From Pseudomonas graminis (lineage in GTDB: Bacteria > Pseudomonadota > Gammaproteobacteria > Pseudomonadales > Pseudomonadaceae): DNA of 64,000 nucleotides. The notes below the pieces were generated by a model. It was not told the DNA's origin. It saw only the letters and a list, made by a program, of their open reading frames with translations, and ran no database searches. How positions within the stretch are numbered: the stretch's first letter is position 1; every line of letters starts with the position of its first letter. Location of the stretch: NCBI RefSeq assembly GCF_004364335.1, contig NZ_SOCR01000008.1, positions 186,001-250,000 on the forward strand, read 5' to 3'. Shown one piece after another: positions 16,621 to 24,798 of the stretch. The position numbers and the translations under genes are program-made.

Positions 16621-17055
16621 TCAGCGGCCTCCTGCTGGGGAAACAGTCGGCGCGATTACCGGAAGCGGGTTCGCGAGTTCGTCCTCTTTGGGCAGTGGCT
16701 CGCCCTTGTTGATGCGGCTGATCACCGCAATCGTGCAGCCGCAGACCACCACTGACACCACCGCCGCGATGACCGCGATCGGCCCGCCCTTGAGCGCCGT
16801 AACGACGTTTTGCTGAGCGGCCATGGCCACGACGACCGGGATGTACATGGCACCCCAGAAGCCGACGCCCAGTTCGCAGCCTTCGCTCATGCCGCCGCGT
16901 TTTTGCATGAACAGCCGCGCGCAGATCAGCAGGATCATCGCGATCCCGACGCCGCCCACGTTAGATTTGACGCCCAGCAGCACGCCAAGCAGATCACCGA
17001 GAATCACCCCCGCGAGGGTGCAGATTGCGAGTAACGCCACGCCATAAATCACCAT
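16621..17055 (-). CDS. madL: Malonate transporter subunit MadL
   Basis: Smaller membrane subunit of MadLM, 144 residues. The N-terminal helix MVIYGVALLAICTLAG is followed by GDLLGVLLGVKSNVGGVGIAM and GFWGAMYIPVVVAMAAQQNV, all typical of the family. The ATG at 17055 is preceded by GAGGA with eight bases spacing; an earlier in-frame ATG at 17076 would place the ribosome site inside the gene. It is 66 bases downstream of mdcH. Confidence 0.94.
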   Translation of the reverse strand: MVIYGVALLAICTLAGVILGDLLGVLLGVKSNVGGVGIAMILLICARLFMQKRGGMSEGCELGVGFWGAMYIPVVVAMAAQQNVVTALKGGPIAVIAAVVSVVVCGCTIAVISRINKGEPLPKEDELANPLPVIAPTVSPAGGR

Positions 17056-17121
17056 TGTTCTTTCCTCAAATTGCATCGTCGAAGTTGTTGTTTTTGTGTT
17101 CCTTCGAAAGCAGCAGTCGGT

Positions 17122-18057
17122 TTATGAGTGGCGGCGTTCCTCCTCTCGCGACAGCGCGCTGAGCGTGTCCAGCCGGGCGCCCTGGAAAGCGACGGCCGAT
17201 CCTTGATCGAAGACGCGTCGCGCCAGGCCCGTCAACACCGTGCCCGGCGGCAGTTCGATGTGCAGCCGCGCGCCGCGCTCGTAGGCCGTTTGCACCGTGC
17301 TGCGCCAGTCGATGACCCGGCACATGTTGAGCGCCAGATCGTCGCGCACCTTGTCGGCGCTGAGCATCGGCCGCGCGGTGCTGCCACTGAGGTATTTCAG
17401 TGTCGGCACCTTCAAGGAAACGTTGGCAAACGCGTCGGCGAGCGCCCGCGCAGGTTCAGCCAGCAATTCACAATGGGACGGCACGCTGACCGCCAGCCGC
17501 TTGGCCGCCGCAGCGCCCTGTTCTTTTGCAAGCGTCGCGACGGACGCCATGGCTTCGTCTCGCCCGGCGATGACGAACTGGTTATCGGCGTTGATGTTGG
17601 CCAGATAGACCGGCGTCTCAACGCTGTGAATGCGTGCGATCAGGCTTTCTACCGTGGGTTGGTCGAGGCCGATCAGCGCAGTCATGCCATAGCCCTGTGG
17701 ATAAGCGCTTTGCATCAACTCGCCCCGCAGCGCCACCAGCCGCACGGCATCGGCGAAATCCAGAGCCCTGGCGATGACCGCTGCGGGATAAGCACCGATG
17801 GACAAACCCGCGACCATGTCGGGCATGTTTTCATCCGCCATCAACACACGCGCACAGGCAACGCCGGCGATCAACAAACACAGCTGAACGGCTCGCGTCG
17901 ATTGCAGGGCGGCGGCGGTGTCCAGCGTCAGGACGTCCTCGTTCAGCGCAGCGCTCGCTTCCGCCAGGGTCTGTTCAACCAAGGGATGCTCCGGCAGCCC
18001 GTGGAGCATGCCCGGCTGTTGCGCGCCCTGGCCGGGAAATGCCCAGAAACTGCTCAT
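17122..18057 (-). CDS. mdcH: Malonate decarboxylase epsilon subunit (malonyl-CoA:ACP transacylase)
   Basis: Acyltransferase that loads the first malonyl group onto the MdcC carrier; 311 residues. FabD-like features are FPGQGAQQPGM at the N-terminus, the nucleophile in VAGLSIGAYPA (about residue 90) and the catalytic His in VSVPSHCELLAEPA (about 195). The ATG overlaps the mdcG stop codon by four bases, so the start at 18057 is preferred to an upstream ATG at 18081. Confidence 0.95.
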   Translation of the reverse strand: MSSFWAFPGQGAQQPGMLHGLPEHPLVEQTLAEASAALNEDVLTLDTAAALQSTRAVQLCLLIAGVACARVLMADENMPDMVAGLSIGAYPAAVIARALDFADAVRLVALRGELMQSAYPQGYGMTALIGLDQPTVESLIARIHSVETPVYLANINADNQFVIAGRDEAMASVATLAKEQGAAAAKRLAVSVPSHCELLAEPARALADAFANVSLKVPTLKYLSGSTARPMLSADKVRDDLALNMCRVIDWRSTVQTAYERGARLHIELPPGTVLTGLARRVFDQGSAVAFQGARLDTLSALSREEERRHS

Positions 18058-18680
18058 GCCGCGACCGCCTGCGCCAGCCAAGGGTTATCCACAAGCCGCG
18101 CGCCGTCTTCGGCTTTGAGCAGCACCTGTCGTGACGATCCGGCCCATTCGCGCAGGGCCACGGCGCCAAAAGGTGTTTGCAACTGAAGATCGATGCGGCA
18201 CACGGCGCTGGCAAGCTGCTCGACCAAACGAGCGGCGTGCTCGCGATCAAAGAAATCCGGGGTGCGCAGAATGAGATCGAGGTCGCTGTCCGCGTGCAGC
18301 ACCGGCACGCCACTGGCCAGCTCGAAACCGGCGCCACCCGCCACGCCCCATGGCAGGCCGAGCGCATTCATCACGGGACGGATCTGCTGCAAGGCGCGCA
18401 ACGCCGGCCAATCAGCGTCAGGCGTCATGGCAATCAACTCTTCGGGCCGCACGCGCCGTTGCACATCGTCGAGCTTCATGTGGGTGGCGTAGCGCTGATC
18501 CCGCGAGCGGCCCCTCACGCCCACCGCCACCAGGCCAGCCGGGACACCGGCGCGGCGCACAACCACCGGATGACCGAGGCCGACGGCTTCAAACGCCCAT
18601 GCCGGTGCGTCGATCGGCAACGCAGCCGCCGGCAAACCCCACAACAGATCATGGGGCAGCACCGGCTGAAAAGTGCTCAT
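18054..18680 (-). CDS. mdcG: Phosphoribosyl-dephospho-CoA transferase MdcG
   Basis: Nucleotidyltransferase that attaches the 2'-(5''-triphosphoribosyl)-3'-dephospho-CoA prosthetic group to MdcC; 208 residues. The metal-binding acidic motif is in LHADSDLDLIL near residue 138, with RDQRYATHMKL and the MNALGLPWGVAGGAGFELASG region upstream. The start overlaps the mdcE stop as TGATG, so the ATG at 18680 is chosen over 18686. Confidence 0.93.
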   Translation of the reverse strand: MSTFQPVLPHDLLWGLPAAALPIDAPAWAFEAVGLGHPVVVRRAGVPAGLVAVGVRGRSRDQRYATHMKLDDVQRRVRPEELIAMTPDADWPALRALQQIRPVMNALGLPWGVAGGAGFELASGVPVLHADSDLDLILRTPDFFDREHAARLVEQLASAVCRIDLQLQTPFGAVALREWAGSSRQVLLKAEDGARLVDNPWLAQAVAA

Positions 18681-19483
18681 CACCACTGCGCCCGCAACAG
18701 CTCGCGAACTTTCGACGACGCCGCACGGTTCGGCGCGCCCAGGCGAGAACTCAGGTCATTGCCGCCGGCGAGGGTGTCTTTGATCGCGGCAATCAGGCAG
18801 TCCTGAACCAAGGTGAGATCCGAGGCGGTGGGCTGCTCGATCTGACTGACCGACAGGGTTTCCCAGAGCAGGCCGAGGCTGGCATAGCTATCGATGTCGT
18901 AGGCCATCGGCGGCACGCTGGCGGCGAGCTTTTCCAGCTCTTCGACGCTGCGCAGTGTGACCCGCGCCGCAGAGGCCTTGCCCATGGCGTGAACCATCAC
19001 ACCCGGGTCGCGCAGGGCAATCAGCCGATTGGCCTGATAGCCGTGGGCGAGAAACGCGCCAGACATTGCCTTGCCCACCAGCAGCCCGATCACGGGATGC
19101 CCGGCCAGACGCGCCCGGGCGTAAGCGTCAACCGCACCGGCCAGCGCTTGGTGAATGCCCAGCGCTTCTTCCCGGCGGCCATAGGCCTGACTCGGCACGT
19201 CGATGATCGCAATCAGCGCGCGCTTGTGGTCGCTGTCCTGATCCAGCTCGATGGCGCCGTCCACCGCCTGGGCCAGTCCCCATCCTTCGAGCAAACCGAC
19301 CTCGCCATTCTGTGCGCGGGGAAAGCGGTTATCTGGATCGGCAACCACCGCCAGGAATCGCGCCGGACGATCACCCAGCGTGCCGTCCGCTGCTTTCACT
19401 GACGCCGGCAGCCCCGACACTTCAGCGGCGTTCGCGGCCAGCGCGTTGAACCAGTTCAAACCACGAAGCGAATAGGCACTCAT
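18680..19483 (-). CDS. mdcE: Malonate decarboxylase gamma subunit
   Basis: One half of the carboxyltransferase-like decarboxylase (MdcD-MdcE) that splits malonyl-S-ACP to acetyl-S-ACP and CO2; 267 residues. Crotonase-fold features: FLAVVADPDNRFPRAQNGEVG near residue 43, LIAIIDVPSQAYGRREE near 90 and GKAMSGAFLAHGYQANRL near 142. It overlaps mdcD by four bases and mdcG by a TGATG junction. Confidence 0.95.
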   Translation of the reverse strand: MSAYSLRGLNWFNALAANAAEVSGLPASVKAADGTLGDRPARFLAVVADPDNRFPRAQNGEVGLLEGWGLAQAVDGAIELDQDSDHKRALIAIIDVPSQAYGRREEALGIHQALAGAVDAYARARLAGHPVIGLLVGKAMSGAFLAHGYQANRLIALRDPGVMVHAMGKASAARVTLRSVEELEKLAASVPPMAYDIDSYASLGLLWETLSVSQIEQPTASDLTLVQDCLIAAIKDTLAGGNDLSSRLGAPNRAASSKVRELLRAQW

Positions 19484-20331
19484 GTCCGGTCTCCTTCATA
19501 CGCGCTGCGCACGGCAGCGGGCTCTATCTGCCGGGCCGTGTCCACTTGCGACAAACGCTCGAGGAACCAGGCGTACCGGCTGCTGCGCTCCTGCGCGGGC
19601 TTGCCCTTGTGCAACAACGCGTGCACCTGCTGCTGAATGGCGTTGATGTCGTCGGCGACAAAGGCGTCTACCAGACCGCTGGCAAAACGTTGCTCGCCCC
19701 CGGTCAGGCTCCAGATGAAGGGCCGGTCGCGGGAATCGTATTCTTCGATGCCGGCCTCCTGCTCGATGACTTGCGGGCCGTTCAGGCCCAGACGCGCTTC
19801 CTGGGTGACGACCAGATAACTGCACAGCGCCGCTGCGATGGACATGCCGCCGAAGCAGCCGACGCTGCCCGCCACCACACCAATCACTGGCTGATAACGA
19901 CGCAGATCAACGATGGCCGCGTGGATGTCGGCGATGGCGGCCAGCCCGAGATTGGCTTCCTGCAAGCGCACGCCCCCGGTTTCCAGCAACAGAACGGCTG
20001 CCGTGGGAATGCCCTTGCGATTGTCCTCGGCGGCCAGCTCCAGCGCGCCGGCCATTTTGGCGCCGCCGACTTCGCCCATGCTGCCGCCTTGAAAACCGCC
20101 TTCGATGGCGCAGATCACCACCGGTTTGCCCTCGATCGTGCCCTTGGCGATCACCACGCCGTCATCGGCTTGTGGCACGACGCCTTGCTTAGCCAACCAA
20201 GGGGAAACAAGACGCTCGAAAGGATCGATCAGCTCACGAAAACTGCCGTCATCCAGCAGTGCGCGGGCGCGTTGCCGGGCGCCGAGTTCGACGAAGCTGT
20301 GCTGTCGCAGAAGCCGCGTGCTGTCAGTCAT
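19480..20331 (-). CDS. mdcD: Malonate decarboxylase beta subunit
   Basis: Partner of MdcE in the decarboxylase, 283 residues. Carboxyltransferase motifs are SFVELGARQRARALLD near the N-terminus, EGGFQGGSMGEVGGAKMAGALE near 80, LLLETGGVRLQEANLGL near 112 and GSVGCFGGMSIAAALC near 155. The start overlaps the mdcC end by eight bases, part of the tightly packed mdcABCDEGH unit. Confidence 0.95.
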   Translation of the reverse strand: MTDSTRLLRQHSFVELGARQRARALLDDGSFRELIDPFERLVSPWLAKQGVVPQADDGVVIAKGTIEGKPVVICAIEGGFQGGSMGEVGGAKMAGALELAAEDNRKGIPTAAVLLLETGGVRLQEANLGLAAIADIHAAIVDLRRYQPVIGVVAGSVGCFGGMSIAAALCSYLVVTQEARLGLNGPQVIEQEAGIEEYDSRDRPFIWSLTGGEQRFASGLVDAFVADDINAIQQQVHALLHKGKPAQERSSRYAWFLERLSQVDTARQIEPAAVRSAYEGDRT

Positions 20332-20623
20332 GACCGACCTCCTCGAAACCTTGTTCCAGGCGCAGCCGAACCACGCCCGGTGTCGCGCCGAAATCGTGAA
20401 TGTCGATGCTCATGGCCGGCGGCGTCTGGCCGTCGAACATGCGCTGAAAGAGGTTTTCCCAGCGCGCCGAGCTGCCGTTGACCGACGTCAGCACCTGAAT
20501 CGTCAGCTTGCCCGGCTGGCCCGGTTCAAGCAGCACTTCCAGATCACCCGAACCAACGCATCCCACCAGCGCGCGACCCCGTGGCGGCTGCCCGGCGGGG
20601 AATTCAAAAGACAGGGTTTCCAT
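20324..20623 (-). CDS. mdcC: Malonate decarboxylase acyl carrier protein (delta subunit)
   Basis: Small carrier of 99 residues that bears the triphosphoribosyl-dephospho-CoA-derived arm. The N-terminus METLSFEFPAGQ and the segment GCVGSGDLEVLLEP (serine near residue 25 is the attachment site) are characteristic. The sequence TVNGSSARWENLFQRMFD-like region (about 68-85) is also conserved in the family. It starts two bases after the mdcB stop codon. Confidence 0.95.
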   Translation of the reverse strand: METLSFEFPAGQPPRGRALVGCVGSGDLEVLLEPGQPGKLTIQVLTSVNGSSARWENLFQRMFDGQTPPAMSIDIHDFGATPGVVRLRLEQGFEEVGHD

Positions 20624-20625
20624 GA

Positions 20626-21534
20626 TCAGACGTTCCTCATTTCATCGCCGAGCGCAGGCTCCAGGCGATCAATAAACAAGCAAGCGGCGAGCAGATCGGC
20701 AGCGCCGCCGGGAGAGGCGTTCAGGCTCAGCAGTTGTTGATCCAGCTGATTCAGCGCGCGACGGCCGCTGAGGGTCGCGCTGCCACCGGCGTCCAGCACC
20801 CGCTGCGCACCGTGTTGCATGGCGTGCAAGCCGTCTTCACCCGCGCGATACAGAACGCAGGTATCGGACAGCGTGGTCATGATCGCCAGCAGCGCATCGA
20901 GCCGCGCGTTCTGCTCGCCATGCCCGGCGGCGCGGCTGCGGATGAGTTGCGGCAAGCCGGTTTGAGTCACGGCAGGGAAACCCGCTTGCGCTTGTTCCCG
21001 GGCGCCCGTTGCGCCGTACTTCTGCGCAACGGCTTGGCCATGGCTCTGGCTCTGGCTCTGGTTTGCGGGCTGATGACGATCCTCGATTGAGGCCAGATGG
21101 CCCGCGCGTTGGCACAGCCTTTCTGAGGAAAGATCCATTGGATTCAGCGCTGCAGCGGTCACCAATAAGCCCAGTACCCAAATCGCGCCACGGTGGGTGT
21201 TGACCCCATTGGTGGTGCGCATCATCGCGGCTTCGCCCTCACGACCGAGGCGGCCTATGGATTCTCGCAGCGCCGGGTTGATCTCACCGATGGCAATGGC
21301 GGCGTCGGCCATCTGCTTGAACGCGGGCCACAGCGACAGCGCGGACGCGTGCATCAGACCCAAGTGCAGGTCCGTATGGGCGCCACTGCTGCGACGATCG
21401 ACCAGCGCCGGCTTTGGCGACAGGTCGGCTTCGTCGATCAGCGCATCCACCGCCAGATCAGCCAGACGCTCTGCCAGCGATGCAGGGTTTGGCGTTGCAT
21501 TGATGGCATCGAAAGCTACGTTGAATGCGCGCAT
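20626..21534 (-). CDS. mdcB: Triphosphoribosyl-dephospho-CoA synthase MdcB
   Basis: CitG-family enzyme that makes the prosthetic-group precursor from dephospho-CoA and ATP; 302 residues. Motifs: SPKPALVDRRSSGAHTDL near residue 40, TNGVNTHRGAIW near 108, and KYGATGAREQAQAGFP near 175. A QSQSQS stretch encoded by a small CTCTGG tandem repeat (21044-21063) precedes SHGQAVAQKYG and looks like a lineage-specific insertion. The ATG at 21534 overlaps the mdcA stop as TGATG; an ATG/GTG further upstream inside mdcA is less likely. Confidence 0.93.
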   Translation of the reverse strand: MRAFNVAFDAINATPNPASLAERLADLAVDALIDEADLSPKPALVDRRSSGAHTDLHLGLMHASALSLWPAFKQMADAAIAIGEINPALRESIGRLGREGEAAMMRTTNGVNTHRGAIWVLGLLVTAAALNPMDLSSERLCQRAGHLASIEDRHQPANQSQSQSHGQAVAQKYGATGAREQAQAGFPAVTQTGLPQLIRSRAAGHGEQNARLDALLAIMTTLSDTCVLYRAGEDGLHAMQHGAQRVLDAGGSATLSGRRALNQLDQQLLSLNASPGGAADLLAACLFIDRLEPALGDEMRNV

Positions 21535-23210
21535 CACCAGCTCCTGAATTTCGCAGGCGGGTTGTACAAACCGCCGGACCATTCCACCAGCTCGGCGACG
21601 CTCTTGGCGGCAAGCAGTTCACGGCTGGCGTCGGTACGACGAATGCCCAAATCTTCAGGCAGCGCGATCAGCCCTTCGCGGCGCATGCGGGCGGTATCTT
21701 TCGGGTTGTGACGCAGGCCGATGGAAGTCACACCCGCCACAGCGGCAATCATGGCCTGACGCTCTTCCAGCGTTCGCGCCTTGTACAGATAGGCGATGCC
21801 TTCTTCGGTCAGCAAATGGGTCACGTCGTCGCCGTAGATCATGATCGGCGCAAGGGGCATACCGCTTTTCTTCGCGACTTCCACGGCGTCCAGCGTCTCG
21901 ACGAAGGTCGGTTTGCCACCTTCCTGGAAGGTCTCGACCATTTGCACGACGAGCTTTTTGCCGCGTTCAAGATAGGCATCGGGGCCGTCGCCACTGTGCT
22001 GGCGCATGTCCAGCCAGGCTGGCGTGGCGTGACGCCGGCCGCGCGGGTCATGGCCCATGTTGGGAGCGCCGCCAAAACCGGCGAGGCGTCCGCGGGTGAC
22101 GGTGGAGGAATGGCCGTCGCCGTCCACTTGCAGCGTGGCGCCGATGAACAGATCCACCGCGTACTGCCCGGCCAGTTGGCACATCATTCGGTTGGAGCGC
22201 ATGGAACCATCGTGGCCGGTGAAGAACACGTCGGGCCGCGCCGCAATGTAGTTTTCCATGCCCAGCTCGGTGCCGAAGCAATGCACGCTTTCGACCCAGC
22301 CGCTTTCGATGGCGGGGATCAGCGTTGGGTGCGGATTGAGCGTCCAGTTGCGGCAGATCTTGCCCTTCAGGCCCAGGGATTCGCCGTAGGTTGGCAGGAT
22401 CAGTTCGATCGCGGCGGTGTTGAAACCGATGCCATGGTTAAGAGACTGGACGTTGTGTTTCTCGTAGATCCCGCGAATCGCCATCATCGCCATCAGCACA
22501 TGGACCGGCTTGATATGGCGCGGGTCGCGGGTGAACAGCGGCTCGATGTAGAACGGCTTGTCGGCGACGACCACGAAGTCGACCCATGACGCCGGGATGT
22601 CCACGCGCGGCAGGTCGCTGACGTCATCCACCAACTGGTTGACCTGCACGATGACGATGCCATCGCTGAAGGCGGCCGGTTCGATCAGGGCGGGGGTGTC
22701 TTCGGTGCTGGCGCCGGTGTAGATGTTGCCAGCGCGGTCAGCCATGAAACCGGCCGAGAGCACGACGTTGGGAATCAGGTCGACCAACAGGCGGGAATAC
22801 AGCTCGATGTACGTATGAATGGCGCCGATTTCCAGCAGGCCATCTTCCAGCAACTGGCTGATGCGCAGGCTCTGGGTGCCGGCGAAAGAGAAGTCCAGCT
22901 TGCGGGCGATGCCGCGTTCGAACAGGTCCAGATGCTCGGCCCGCCCAACGCTGGGCATGATCATGTGCAGATCGTGAAGCTTTCCGGGATCGGCCTTCAC
23001 CAGTGAGCGGGAAAGAAAATCCGCCTGCTTCTGGTTATTGCCTTCCAGCACCACGCGATCGCCCGGCGCAATCAGCGCCTCAAGCGCCGCAACAATCTTG
23101 TCGGTCGGCAGTACAACGCCATCGGCGAAGGAACGCACCAGGTCGAGTCGCCGCAGCTTTTCAGTGCGGCGACGCGACCAGCGCGGGTCAAGTTTCGTTG
23201 TTGTGGTCAT
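21534..23210 (-). CDS. mdcA: Malonate decarboxylase alpha subunit (acetyl-S-ACP:malonate ACP transferase)
   Basis: CoA-transferase-like subunit of 558 residues that exchanges acetyl for malonyl on the MdcC arm. The N-terminus WSRRRTEKLRRLDLVRSFADG, then VVLEGNNQKQADFLSRSL, SAGFMADRAGNIYTGAS and LNHGIGFNTAAIELILPTYG match MdcA. A late segment RRHATPAWLDMRQHSGDGPD is also typical. GGAGTC lies five bases before the ATG. It is the first gene of mdcABCDEGH-madLM. The 98 bases to the Fic gene hold the promoter and LysR-type sites. Confidence 0.96.
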   Translation of the reverse strand: MTTTTKLDPRWSRRRTEKLRRLDLVRSFADGVVLPTDKIVAALEALIAPGDRVVLEGNNQKQADFLSRSLVKADPGKLHDLHMIMPSVGRAEHLDLFERGIARKLDFSFAGTQSLRISQLLEDGLLEIGAIHTYIELYSRLLVDLIPNVVLSAGFMADRAGNIYTGASTEDTPALIEPAAFSDGIVIVQVNQLVDDVSDLPRVDIPASWVDFVVVADKPFYIEPLFTRDPRHIKPVHVLMAMMAIRGIYEKHNVQSLNHGIGFNTAAIELILPTYGESLGLKGKICRNWTLNPHPTLIPAIESGWVESVHCFGTELGMENYIAARPDVFFTGHDGSMRSNRMMCQLAGQYAVDLFIGATLQVDGDGHSSTVTRGRLAGFGGAPNMGHDPRGRRHATPAWLDMRQHSGDGPDAYLERGKKLVVQMVETFQEGGKPTFVETLDAVEVAKKSGMPLAPIMIYGDDVTHLLTEEGIAYLYKARTLEERQAMIAAVAGVTSIGLRHNPKDTARMRREGLIALPEDLGIRRTDASRELLAAKSVAELVEWSGGLYNPPAKFRSW

Positions 23211-23274
23211 GCTGACTCCACGAGTTCGCTGTCGTGGGGCAGATTAGGAGGGGTTCAGGTGCGGCATCAATCAA

Positions 23275-23305
23275 GTAACTGGCGGGATCGTTACGCTGAG
23301 AGTAA
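23275..23305. promoter_or_regulatory. Candidate MdcR (LysR-type) binding region upstream of mdcA
   Basis: Three related half-sites: GTAAC (23275-23279), GTTAC (23290-23294) and GTAA (23302-23305). The last two make TTAC-N7-GTAA, which contains a T-N11-A LysR box (TACGCTGAGAGTA); the first two form GTAAC-N10-GTTAC. It is 65-95 bases upstream of the mdcA start codon, a normal place for LysR activation. Confidence 0.5.
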
Positions 23306-23308
23306 TGA

Positions 23309-24457
23309 TCAGTCCGCCCAGTTGATCTGATAGCGGGTACTGCGCCCGCCGCCAGGCAGCTTTACCAGGCAGCCTTTTTCCAACAGGTCCTGAAGATGCC
23401 GGGTTGCGGTGGCTTTACTGACTTTGGCGACCGCCTGGTATTGAGCCGCGCTGATGCCGGCGGCGAAACCCGCGTCCGGCTTCTCGGACAGCAGATTGCC
23501 ATTCAACAACCGATTGAGCACCTTGGTCTGCTCCACAGAGAGGCCGTCATCCCGATGGACTTGCCAGAATCTCGCCTTCGCCAACACTCGCTCGATACGC
23601 TGCATGGCCTGCTCAAGCGTGTGGAGCAAGGTCTGTAAAAACCAGAGGAGCCACTCGGTAATGTTCAGGCCACCACGTTGGGTCGCTTCCAGAATCCGGC
23701 AGTAGTCCTGACGGCGGGCGAGGATGCTCGCGGACATCGCGTAAAAGCGTATGGCCTGATGTTCGCCCTGGGCCATGGCCAGGTCAGCGATCGCGCGGGT
23801 CAAACGTCCGTTGCCATCGTCGAACGGGTGCAGCGTCACGAACCAGAAATGCGCGATGCCCGCGCGGATCAGCGGGTCGAGGGTTGGATCGGCGCAGCTG
23901 CTGTTGAACCAGTAGAAGAAGTCATCGAGCTTTTGCTCCAGGCCTTCGCGTCCAGGCGCCTCGAAATGCACCACGGGTTGGTCGATACGACCGGACACGA
24001 CCTGCATGGGCTCAGGCCCTCTGAGCGTCCCGACCTGAATGGGGTATGCCGTCAGCGCGCTCGGCTCGGGAAACAACAACCGATGCCAGTGCATCAGCCG
24101 TTCAGAAGTCAGCGGCGCGGCGTGTTGTTGAGTAGCATCCAGCATCAGTTCCGCCAGCCCCTCACTACGTGCCGTCACGCGTTCATCGCTGGCGAGCCCG
24201 AGCCGCTTTGCCAGAGAAGAACGCACCGACTCCACATTCAGTTGCTCGCCTTCAATGGCCGATGAGGTGATGACGTTCTGCAGCAAGGCGTCCAGTTCGC
24301 GCTCGACATTCGCGCCAGTGCCTGACGCGCCAATCATCCCCAATAACTGCCCCTGCGCCTGGGTGCACGCGCGCAGCAGCGGCGCTAGTGTTTCCACATC
24401 CCAGGAAAAGGAAGGCCATTTGGGGTGTTGCCAAATCCACTTTGCTGACTGTTTCAC
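23309..24457 (-). CDS. Fic family protein with N-terminal DUF4172-like domain and C-terminal winged helix
   Basis: Fic AMP-transferase-type protein of 382 residues. The active-site motif HPFDDGNGRLTR (residues 210-221) is complete, including the catalytic His210. An inhibitory helix motif is present at the N-terminal side: SSAIEG at 65-70 fits S/T-x-x-x-E-G/N, so activity is probably auto-inhibited by Glu69. Residues 1-45 (WIWQHPKWPSFSW) match the DUF4172 type, and about 300-380 read as a winged helix (AQYQAVAKVSKATATRHLQDLLEKG), suggesting DNA binding. The start is GTG with GAGG six bases upstream. No separate antitoxin gene is adjacent. The target is unknown. Confidence 0.9.
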   Translation of the reverse strand: MKQSAKWIWQHPKWPSFSWDVETLAPLLRACTQAQGQLLGMIGASGTGANVERELDALLQNVITSSAIEGEQLNVESVRSSLAKRLGLASDERVTARSEGLAELMLDATQQHAAPLTSERLMHWHRLLFPEPSALTAYPIQVGTLRGPEPMQVVSGRIDQPVVHFEAPGREGLEQKLDDFFYWFNSSCADPTLDPLIRAGIAHFWFVTLHPFDDGNGRLTRAIADLAMAQGEHQAIRFYAMSASILARRQDYCRILEATQRGGLNITEWLLWFLQTLLHTLEQAMQRIERVLAKARFWQVHRDDGLSVEQTKVLNRLLNGNLLSEKPDAGFAAGISAAQYQAVAKVSKATATRHLQDLLEKGCLVKLPGGGRSTRYQINWAD

Positions 24458-24476
24458 CGGACGCCTCGGAGGAGTG

Positions 24477-24539
24477 TGAGCCGATTAGCAACATTATTCG
24501 GCTCACGGGGTGAGCCGAATATGCGGTTTATTCGGCTCA
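24477..24539. promoter_or_regulatory. Tandem inverted repeats upstream of the Fic gene (candidate operators)
   Basis: Two 29-bp inverted repeats lie five bases apart. At 24511-24539 the arms TGAGCCGAAT/ATTCGGCTCA are perfect over 10 bp with a 9-base spacer. At 24477-24505 the same arms occur with one mismatch. They lie 20-82 bases before the GTG start, where an operator for autoregulation by the Fic winged helix would be expected. Confidence 0.65.
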
Positions 24540-24549
24540 TCGTCTAGGA

Positions 24550-24798
24550 GGGATTTGCGAGAAGAGCGATTCCGGCAACTCCGGCATCTCTTTGGCCTGC
24601 CACAGTTGAGCATGTGCCGTAGATCAAATTGTAGGAGCGCGCTTGGTCTGGGCCGCATCCGGACGAAGGCAGCAGATCAGTCGATATTGATGGCGCTGAT
24701 CCTCCGCGTTCGCCAGCAAGCCGGCTCCTACAGATCGTCCAGTAGGCGGTAATTGCGCGGTGAACCTAAACAATGACTGAAGATGCTCTGGTATAGCT
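24550..24798. repeat. Gap with mixed REP fragments
   Basis: This non-coding stretch downstream of chpC holds a truncated family B head (GTAGGAGCGCGCTTGG at 24631-24646) and an intact inverted family A tail (24709-24731). The two are of different families and so do not form a normal REPIN. No gene was recognised in it. Confidence 0.75.

Noticed and set aside
24510..24752. 80-codon plus-strand frame between fic and chpC
   Set aside because: It begins inside the inverted repeats and ends in REP sequence; no protein signature or ribosome site.
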